Notes under the pieces: model-generated
What the model saw: only the letters and a program-made list of their open reading frames with translations
What the model was told of the DNA's origin: nothing
The model's database searches: none
Position numbers and translations under genes: made by a program
NCBI GenBank assembly: GCA_021621525.1
Contig: JAJVUU010000008.1
Span: 1-43,466 of the forward strand
From: Caryophanales bacterium
GTDB lineage: Bacteria; Bacillota_I; Bacilli_A; RFN20; CAG-288
Direction: 5' to 3'
Length of the DNA: 43,466 bases
Shown: positions 37,966 to 43,466 of the stretch, in pieces
Numbering within the stretch: position 1 is the stretch's first letter
How the letters are laid out: the number at the start of each line of letters is the position of its first letter

Positions 37966-39975
37966 TCAGGTCAATGGAATGCTGATGGTGGATTCCTCAT
38001 CGGTTCTCCGATAGGGTATGTCAAGTCTTTCCAAAGTCGTGATGGTCTCTTTATGAGGATGACCATAGGAGTTGTTTTCACCACAGGATATGATGGCCAA
38101 TCTCGGTTTTATCTGTCTTAGGAATTCTTCGGAGGAAGAAGTCTTTGAGCCGTGGTGGCCGAGCTTGATGATGTCGACTTTCAAATCGACATGCCTTTGA
38201 AGGATCTTATATTCGATTTCCTTTGGAGCATCTCCCATGATCAGGACTTTTGTCTTCTTCACCTGAAAAAGATAGACTCCGGAAGCATCATTGTTGTCTT
38301 TTCCCGCGGATGGGTCTTCGTTGAGGTTTTCGATGGTCAGGTTTCCGAAGGAATAGGTGTTGCCATGATTCCTGAAATCATCGGCGGTATAGGTGTTCTT
38401 GACGGAAAAAGAAGCTTCCAGGGAGGGCAAGGCACCATTGTGGTCATAGTCCGGATGGGTGATGATGACGGCGTCCAGGCTTGTGATCTTCTGCTTGATG
38501 AAATAGGGAATGAGACATTCCTTTGCGATGTCGAGGTTTTTGTTTCCTCCCGTGTCGATGAGGATGTTCATCCTTTCATATCGTAAGAGGGTACAGTCTC
38601 CCTGACCGACATCGATGAAGGTGACTTCATGATGATTTCTTAAATCCGGAACCGATGCAGTCAAAAAAAGGACGGACATTCCAATGGCAACCTGTTTTGA
38701 CAGCTTTTGGAAGGAATAGGTCCTGAAAAGAAGAAGGAAGAACAGCAATATGTAGTAAAGGATGACGAAAAGGATGCCAGGGCTTCCGACATTCAGGAAA
38801 AAAGGAACCTCGGCTGTCTTTTCAAGGAGGTAAAGCAGTAGGTTGACGATATAAGAAAGAACCATACCAAGTGCCGGAAGGAGAAGCAAAAGGAAGGAAG
38901 ACAGGAACAGGATGTGGGTGGCAGGAAGCAAAAGAAACTGCAGAAAAGGAAGGAGAAGGGAAAGCCTTCCATATTGAATCATGCGATAGGGAAGATAGAA
39001 GGTGAAGATGAAAAGGAAAAAGAGGATTCCGGCTTTTCTGTCCTTGCTTCTTCTTTTCTGGAAGAGTCCCAGGGTGAGAAGAAGAGGAAAGGGATAATAA
39101 AAGGAACCCGAAAGGATGGAATAGGGACTTAGGATGAGAAGAGATAGGCCGACTATCGAGACCCTGTCCAGATAGGATAGCTTTTTTCCGGCTTTCTTCA
39201 GGATGAGGTTGAGGAGATGATAAAGGAAGATTCTGAGGATCGAATATCTCATCTGGCTGAGAAAGAGGAAAAAGGATAGAAGAATCAATTCAAAATACGG
39301 GATATATTTCTTCCCTTTTCCTTGAAACAGCCCTTCCAGGCATCGTAAAAGAAAGGAAATATGGAAGCCTGAAAGGGAGAAGGAGGAAAGAAGGCCAAGA
39401 TTGTCAAGAGCGTCCATTCCATCATGAGAAAGGATGGACTCCCCTGTCAGGAGAGAGGATATCACCGCCCTGGGCTTCTCTTCAAGATAGGAGAACATGT
39501 ACTCCTTGACAGGCTTCTCGCTGATCGGATTATGAAACAGAAAGGTATATGAGCTGGAAGAGAACTCATGAAATACGCCCTTTGCCTTCAGATAGCCTTT
39601 GAAGTCAAAGACGGATTCATAGTGGGTGAAGGATAGCTTCCTGGAATACCCTTGTGCTTTCAGGATGGAAAACAAGGTGATTGAGGAGTCCTTGCTTCGG
39701 ATATAGTATTTTCCCTTCCATGTGAGAAGAAGGAAGTACGTGTCCTTTTTCTGGATGACGATGCCATGAATCTCCTCTATCCCTTCTCCTCCTTTGGGGT
39801 AGAAGAAGATGAGAAGGAAGCCCAGGAGAGAGAAAAGAAAGAGGAGATAGGCATTCTTCTTTTTCTGGTAGAAAAAGAGAAAAAGAAACAGGGGGATGCC
39901 AAGAAGGAGAAGAAAGGGAGAATCAATCCCTGACAGGATTCCTACGATGAAGAAAAGAAAGGCAAAGAAAGCCAT
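37966..39975 (-). CDS. comEC: ComEC/Rec2 DNA-uptake channel
   Basis: Inner-membrane channel for single-stranded DNA in natural transformation. Order: N-terminal hydrophobic segments (1-60), an OB-like extracellular part (about 65-150), the competence domain with about eight helices including LLTGESILSHDGMDALDNLGLLSSFSLSG (about 180-210), and a C-terminal metallo-beta-lactamase-like nuclease domain (about 450-669) with DVGQGDCTLL, the metal motif THPDYDHNG, GDAP and LGHHGS. 669 residues, short end of the family. Overlaps comEA by 1 nt (TGATG). Confidence 0.93.
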   Translation of the reverse strand: MAFFAFLFFIVGILSGIDSPFLLLLGIPLFLFLFFYQKKKNAYLLFLFSLLGFLLIFFYPKGGEGIEEIHGIVIQKKDTYFLLLTWKGKYYIRSKDSSITLFSILKAQGYSRKLSFTHYESVFDFKGYLKAKGVFHEFSSSSYTFLFHNPISEKPVKEYMFSYLEEKPRAVISSLLTGESILSHDGMDALDNLGLLSSFSLSGFHISFLLRCLEGLFQGKGKKYIPYFELILLSFFLFLSQMRYSILRIFLYHLLNLILKKAGKKLSYLDRVSIVGLSLLILSPYSILSGSFYYPFPLLLTLGLFQKRRSKDRKAGILFFLFIFTFYLPYRMIQYGRLSLLLPFLQFLLLPATHILFLSSFLLLLLPALGMVLSYIVNLLLYLLEKTAEVPFFLNVGSPGILFVILYYILLFFLLLFRTYSFQKLSKQVAIGMSVLFLTASVPDLRNHHEVTFIDVGQGDCTLLRYERMNILIDTGGNKNLDIAKECLIPYFIKQKITSLDAVIITHPDYDHNGALPSLEASFSVKNTYTADDFRNHGNTYSFGNLTIENLNEDPSAGKDNNDASGVYLFQVKKTKVLIMGDAPKEIEYKILQRHVDLKVDIIKLGHHGSKTSSSEEFLRQIKPRLAIISCGENNSYGHPHKETITTLERLDIPYRRTDEESTISIPLT

Positions 39976-40523
39976 CAGGAAAGGGCAATCTTGTTCTTGA
40001 CCTTGCTGAAGGTTCCTGCACCGATGCCGCTGACATTGAGAATGTCTTCCAAAGCCTGGAAGGGGCCGTTTTCATTGCGGTAGTCGATGAGGCTTTCAGC
40101 CTGGGAATTGGTGAATCCGGTGCCGACGAGTTCTTCCTGGGTAGCGACGTTGATGTTGATCTTCTTGGCGTTGGTGCCGACGCATACATCCTCCGTGGCA
40201 AGAAGAGGAGCGATGTAGAAGGAAGTCCTGTTGTTGATGACAAGGGAAGTGTTGTAGGCGGAAGTGTCGGCGCTGGTGGTGACACCTCCGGCAAGGCTGA
40301 TGAGATCTCCGAGTGTCTGCTCGGTTTTGACGTAATAGGAGCCAGGATGGTTGATTTCCCCGGAAATCGAGACGCTGACGGTGTCCTTGTCAAGCTTCTC
40401 GCTTGTCTTGTACCCGTTGACGCTGGATGAAGTCGGGCTGCCTGTGACAGCCTTGTTGACTCCTGCCAAAACAAAAAGACCGACGACCGTGACGACGATA
40501 CCAATGATAATAGTTTTCAGCAT
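39975..40523 (-). CDS. comEA: ComEA-like competence DNA receptor
   Basis: Membrane-anchored DNA receptor. N-terminal transmembrane helix (4-24), a flexible Ser-rich region, an SLBB-type domain (about 48-100: VSISGEINHPGSYYV and LISLAGGVT) and a C-terminal helix-hairpin-helix pair (about 120-182: INVATQEEL and LNVSGIGAGTFSKVKNKI). 182 residues. AGGAGG lies 8-9 nt before the ATG. Coupled to comEC. Pilus and other com genes are not in the window, so competence cannot be concluded. Confidence 0.93.
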   Translation of the reverse strand: MLKTIIIGIVVTVVGLFVLAGVNKAVTGSPTSSSVNGYKTSEKLDKDTVSVSISGEINHPGSYYVKTEQTLGDLISLAGGVTTSADTSAYNTSLVINNRTSFYIAPLLATEDVCVGTNAKKININVATQEELVGTGFTNSQAESLIDYRNENGPFQALEDILNVSGIGAGTFSKVKNKIALS

Positions 40524-40598
40524 ATTCTATGCCTCCTACTATATATTGTCATTGAGATGGTCGAAATTTCGGTGTCGGTCTGATTTTTTTAAAATATT

Positions 40599-41060
40599 TT
40601 ATCTGACGTCGATGATCTTCATCTGATAAGGCTTCTTGACGGGGATTTCGACGATGTCCCCGATGGTCTTGCCATGGATGGCTTTTCCGACAGGGGAGTT
40701 GTTGGAAAGCTTGTTCTCCCTGATGTCGCTTTCGAATTCGCCGGTGATGGTGAATTCATAGACGGCATGGGTGGACAGGTTCTCAAGCTTGACCTTGGAT
40801 CCGTTTCCGATGATGGAAGAACCGGTATTGACGATGATTCTGTGATGGTCACGGATGTCCTGAAGCTCTGCGATTCTTCTCTTGTTGCTCTCGTATCTTT
40901 CTCTGGCAGCATCATAATCGGCGTTTTCGGACAAGTCGCCCTGTGATCTTGCAAATTCAAGCTCTTCGTTGGCCTTCGGCTGAAGGACTTCGACGAGTTC
41001 CTTGAGTTCCGCAAGGCATTTATCATAACTTTCCTGGGTCAGTTCATGGATTTCTGGCAT
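40599..41060 (-). CDS. greA: Transcription elongation factor GreA
   Basis: Stimulates RNA cleavage by backtracked RNA polymerase. N-terminal coiled coil (about 1-75) with the acidic tip SQGDLSENADYDAARE, and a C-terminal FKBP-like domain (SSIIGNGSKV, SNNSPVGKAIHGKTIGD). Start ATG 41060 (153 residues) is fixed by AAAAGGAG just upstream and by the family length; the frame is open further upstream to 41255, but that part has no similarity. An extended -10 (TGGTATACT) at 41103-41108 is the probable promoter. Confidence 0.95.
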   Translation of the reverse strand: MPEIHELTQESYDKCLAELKELVEVLQPKANEELEFARSQGDLSENADYDAARERYESNKRRIAELQDIRDHHRIIVNTGSSIIGNGSKVKLENLSTHAVYEFTITGEFESDIRENKLSNNSPVGKAIHGKTIGDIVEIPVKKPYQMKIIDVR

Positions 41061-41102
41061 TGCTATATTCTCCTTTTCAAAGACTGATTTTTCGCGTGGA
41101 TT

Positions 41103-41111
41103 AGTATACCA
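41103..41111 (-). promoter_or_regulatory. Extended -10 promoter of greA
   Basis: On the minus strand TGGTATACT (41111-41103). The -35 region is weak (TCGACA at 19 bp); the TG extension may compensate. Confidence 0.5.
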
Positions 41112-41266
41112 TAAAAAATACCGGTTTTGTCGAGTTGTGTGAAAAAACCGATGAAAAACATGGCTTTGGATTGAAAATGCCCTTGGAAGGTGGAAGTTTA
41201 GGGAATTTTTTCGACCTGCTTGATAATATAAAAAAGTAAAACTTTTGTAAAACAAAGCCTGGAATC

Positions 41267-41294
41267 TTGATTTTCGGAAGGAAACCTCTATACT
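41267..41294 (+). promoter_or_regulatory. Promoter of the nucleoside-kinase gene
   Basis: -35 TTGATT (41267-41272), 16-bp spacer, -10 TATACT (41289-41294). Start near 41301. Confidence 0.6.
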
Positions 41295-41306
41295 ATATTG
41301 ACTTTA

Positions 41307-41320
41307 TGAAAGCGTTTGCC
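41307..41320 (+). promoter_or_regulatory. cre (CcpA operator) before the nucleoside-kinase gene
   Basis: TGAAAGCGTTTGCC matches TGWAARCGYTWNCW at 13 of 14 positions and begins about 7 bp after the predicted transcription start, a typical roadblock position. Confidence 0.65.
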
Positions 41321-41341
41321 AAAAGAAAAAGGAGCTGAAAA

Positions 41342-42976
41342 ATGCCAAATATTCACATCTCTGGAAGAACTTCTTTGCTGACTCTGCTGAAGGAGGAAGA
41401 CAAGAAGAAATATTATTGCGCCCTTGTCAACGGAAAGATCCGTAGCCTCAGCTTTGTCATCGACAAGGAAGGAGACTATGACATCACCTTCTTGGATTTC
41501 ACAAGCCAGGAGACGACCAGGATGTATTCGGCAAGCATGAGGTATCTGATTTCCCTTGCGACGAAGATCGTCGCACCGAATCTATCCCTGCGATTCTATT
41601 ACAACATCTCCAGGGCCATCTTCGCCAAGGTCGTCAATCCGAAGAACTTCAGCCTCGATCCTGAACTTGTCGATAAAATCAAAGAGAAGATGAAACAACT
41701 CATCTCCATGGACATTCCCTTTGAAAAGATCAAGGTTTCCAAGGAAAAGGCGTTGGATATCTATAAGAATCTCGGCTTCAAGGATAAGATCCGTGTGTTG
41801 AAGTATCGAAGCGAGGACTTTGTCCATCTCTATGAGGCCAAGTGCGATGAAATCGACTATTTCGATTATCTGTATTCTCCCTTGGTTCCTTCCAGCGGCT
41901 ATCTGAAGGAATTCAGGATGAACTACTATGCTCCGGGATTTGTCTGCATGGTTCCAAGAAGCGAGCTGGGAGGAAAGATTCCTCAGTTTGTCGATGAGAG
42001 CAAGTTTGCCGCTGCCCTCCAGAGGAGTTCCCACTGGGAGGAGATCAATCACCTTGATACGGTCTCCGACATCAACCGCTTCATCAAGCAGTATTCGGCG
42101 ATGTCGCTCATCAATCTTTCCGAGACTAGGTTCAACAACATGCTTGCCGAACTTGGCAATGACATCATGCACAACGATACTCCAATCCGTCTGGTCTTGG
42201 TTGCCGGACCTTCTTCTTCAGGCAAGACCAGCTTTGCCAACAGGCTTTTATACGAACTGATGTCCAAGGGACTCAGACCTATTCGCATCTCCATGGATGA
42301 TTACTTCATCCCCAGGAAGGAGATGAAGCCCGGTGTCTCTTTGGAGAGCGTCGATGCGGTCGACATCGCTCTCTTCAACAGGCAGATGGATGAATTGATC
42401 CGTGGAAAAAGCGTCGCATTGCCGACCTATGACTTCAAGACGCATGAAAGAAGCTTTGGCAAGAAGATATCTTTGGGACAGAACGAACCGATCATCATCG
42501 AGGGCATCCATGCCTTGAACAGCCAGACATGCAGAAATATCCCCAATACCCAGAAATACCGCATCTATATCGCTCCCCAGCCTCAGGTCAACATCGATGA
42601 CCATACGCCGATTTCCATGACGGACATGAGGCTTCTCAGAAGGATTGCCAGGGATGCCCGCACAAGGAATACCGATGCCTTGAAGACCATCGACATGTGG
42701 CCGAGTGTCCGATATGGGGAATTCCACTATATCTATTCCACTCAGGAAAATGCTGACTATGTCTTTGATTCCTTCCTCCCCTATGAGCTTTCTGCCATCC
42801 ATGACATCGTCCTTCCCCAGCTTCTGAAGATCAAGCCGGAACAGAAGGAATATCCGATGGCCCACAGGCTTGTCAACATGGTCAGGTATTGTGTCCCCAT
42901 CGAGACTGACGACATTCCATGCAATTCCCTGATGCGTGAGTTTGTCGGCGGTTCGTCCTTCAAAGACGCAAGATAA
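41342..42976 (+). CDS. Uridine/nucleoside kinase with TGS and ThrRS-like N-terminal domains
   Basis: Phosphorylates a nucleoside, probably uridine or cytidine, in pyrimidine salvage. An N-terminal TGS-type region (about 1-55) and a threonyl-tRNA-synthetase second-domain-like region (about 60-220, without the HxxxH zinc site of real synthetases) precede the P-loop kinase domain (about 280-500). Walker A is AGPSSSGKTS (288-297); the kinase continues with SMDDYFIPRKE, FNRQMDELIRG, PTYDFKTHER and IIEGIHALN, all uridine-kinase-like. 544 residues, as in other bacterial proteins of this architecture. AAAAAGGAG precedes ATG 41342. The cre site upstream suggests sugar-dependent repression. Confidence 0.9.
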   Translation: MPNIHISGRTSLLTLLKEEDKKKYYCALVNGKIRSLSFVIDKEGDYDITFLDFTSQETTRMYSASMRYLISLATKIVAPNLSLRFYYNISRAIFAKVVNPKNFSLDPELVDKIKEKMKQLISMDIPFEKIKVSKEKALDIYKNLGFKDKIRVLKYRSEDFVHLYEAKCDEIDYFDYLYSPLVPSSGYLKEFRMNYYAPGFVCMVPRSELGGKIPQFVDESKFAAALQRSSHWEEINHLDTVSDINRFIKQYSAMSLINLSETRFNNMLAELGNDIMHNDTPIRLVLVAGPSSSGKTSFANRLLYELMSKGLRPIRISMDDYFIPRKEMKPGVSLESVDAVDIALFNRQMDELIRGKSVALPTYDFKTHERSFGKKISLGQNEPIIIEGIHALNSQTCRNIPNTQKYRIYIAPQPQVNIDDHTPISMTDMRLLRRIARDARTRNTDALKTIDMWPSVRYGEFHYIYSTQENADYVFDSFLPYELSAIHDIVLPQLLKIKPEQKEYPMAHRLVNMVRYCVPIETDDIPCNSLMREFVGGSSFKDAR

Positions 42977-42979
42977 ATA

Positions 42980-43027
42980 AAAAAGGTTGCCAGAAAGACT
43001 TCTTTGTCCTGTTCTGACAACCTTTTT
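42980..43027 (+). terminator. Terminator after the nucleoside-kinase gene
   Basis: AAAAAGGTTG-c-CAGAA (42980-42995) pairs with TTCTG-a-CAACCTTTTT (43012-43027); one mismatch. Ends 3-4 nt after the stop region and may also act leftward. Confidence 0.85.
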
Positions 43028-43033
43028 GATTGA

Positions 43034-43071
43034 AGACAAAAAGAAACGGCTACCTGAAGAGAGGTAGCCGT
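43034..43071 (-). terminator. Terminator after the cold-shock gene
   Basis: On the minus strand ACGGCTACCT (43071-43062), 6-nt loop, AGGTAGCCGT (43055-43046), then TTCTTTTTG. Confidence 0.8.
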
Positions 43072-43115
43072 CTGGTTAGCTATATTGCAAAAAATTAGCT
43101 AAAGTTCGATGGAAA

Positions 43116-43316
43116 TTAGTCGGCGAACTTGATGTTGTTGGCTCTGAGACCCTTTTCGGTAGAGGCAGCTTCGTATTCAACCTTCTGACCGACTTCGGCA
43201 GTCTTGAAACCTTCCATCATAAGCTGGGAATAATGGAAGAAATAATCCTTGCCATCTTCGCCGGTGATGAAACCATAGCCCTTTTCTTTGTCGAACTTCT
43301 TAACAGTACCCTTCAT
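43116..43316 (-). CDS. Cold-shock domain protein (CspA family)
   Basis: Single-stranded RNA/DNA-binding OB-fold protein acting as an RNA chaperone. 66 residues with RNP1-like KGYGFIT (12-18) and RNP2-like DYFFHYS (24-30); the usual VFVHFS is changed to YFFHYS. GAAAGGG is 8 nt before the ATG. The preceding 60 bp on its strand are AT-rich, with no convincing promoter pair. An inverted repeat TTAGCTA/TAGCTAA lies in its 3' untranslated region (about 43076-43102). Confidence 0.95.
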   Translation of the reverse strand: MKGTVKKFDKEKGYGFITGEDGKDYFFHYSQLMMEGFKTAEVGQKVEYEAASTEKGLRANNIKFAD

Positions 43317-43410
43317 AGTCTAAACCCTTTCTTCACATTGACAATTTCAATGCTGTAAAAAATATATCATATTTCTTTTTTCGGCGATAGGAAAAATTTT
43401 CTAATATTCA

Positions 43411-43424
43411 TGTAAGCGGTTACC
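43411..43424 (+). promoter_or_regulatory. cre-like site at the right edge
   Basis: TGTAAGCGGTTACC, 12 of 14 to the cre consensus and containing the palindrome GTAA-GCGG-TTAC. The gene it would serve lies beyond the window. A hairpin AGCCT/AGGCT followed by five T (about 43450-43465) may be a terminator. Confidence 0.4.
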
Positions 43425-43466
43425 GGCCACGTTTGTCGAAAGCAGCCTTCGGAGATAGGCTTTTTA

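Noticed and set aside
41061..41255. 65-codon upstream extension of greA
   Set aside because: No GreA similarity; a strong ribosome site and the family length put the start at 41060, and the greA promoter lies inside the extension.
43075..43101. TTAGCTA...TAGCTAA repeat as a third CIRCE
   Set aside because: The half-sites lack the GCACTC core and the spacing is wrong; it lies in the 3' untranslated region of the cold-shock gene.
1..43466. tRNA, rRNA, CRISPR arrays, transposases, phage genes
   Set aside because: I looked for cloverleaf-like and repeat-spacer patterns and for transposase or integrase motifs and saw none.

Overview
The window looks like a chromosomal segment of a low-to-mid-GC Bacillota, probably an Erysipelotrichia-type bacterium. 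The pointers are the block rlmN-prpC-prkC-rsgA-rpe, a CIRCE-controlled hrcA-grpE-dnaK-dnaJ operon, class III fructose-bisphosphatase, PepV, type III pantothenate kinase, CcpA-type cre sites, strong AGGAGG ribosome sites and a PrkC without PASTA domains, as in Mollicutes. The lineage is inferred from gene content and not proven. No tRNA, rRNA, CRISPR array or insertion sequence was seen.

Layout from left to right. 211-5910: a three-gene SMC-like complex (JetA/JetB/JetC, Wadjet or MksBEF class) closed by a terminator and lacking JetD. 5950-6549: a small exported protein. 6679-10333: glgC-glgD-glgA glycogen operon behind a cre-like site. 10466-11187: ribosomal protein L32 and an unknown protein. 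11240-17521: tightly overlapping operon of a degenerate RsmB-like protein, RlmN, PP2C phosphatase, Ser/Thr kinase, RsgA, Rpe and a six-helix membrane protein. 17600-21804 (minus): ribosomal protein L28, a broken membrane-protein gene and two large Ser-rich lipoproteins, one resembling an extracellular barnase-type ribonuclease and one carrying OB-fold-like repeats behind a structured leader.

22318-25725: adhE plus an aminoglycoside-phosphotransferase-like kinase, behind a region with a perfect cre match and three ATGCGCA(T/C) boxes. 25809-26940: remains of a LytTR response regulator, between which lies a compact locus with the hallmarks of a type I toxin-antitoxin system: a 33-residue membrane peptide, an mRNA predicted to start with a tetraloop hairpin, an 11-nt 5'/3' complementarity and a convergent antisense RNA of about 90 nt with its own promoter and terminator. 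27008-29904: a tyrosine-phosphatase-like gene diverging from fbp.

29960-34880 (minus): heat-shock operon with two CIRCE operators around its promoter. 35021-37858 (minus): coaX-pepV-trmB, apparently from a leaderless promoter. 37966-40523 (minus): comEA-comEC for DNA uptake. 40599-41060 (minus): greA. 41342-42976 (plus): TGS-containing nucleoside kinase with a strong cre match. 43116-43316 (minus): cold-shock protein.

The functional themes are carbon storage and fermentation under apparent catabolite control (glg, adhE, nucleoside kinase), protein quality control, translation and ribosome biogenesis, and nucleic-acid handling at the cell surface (two lipoproteins, ComEA/ComEC). The most novel-looking pieces are the candidate type I toxin-antitoxin locus, the degenerate RsmB, the JetD-less SMC complex, the barnase-like lipoprotein with its partner, and the operator array upstream of adhE.
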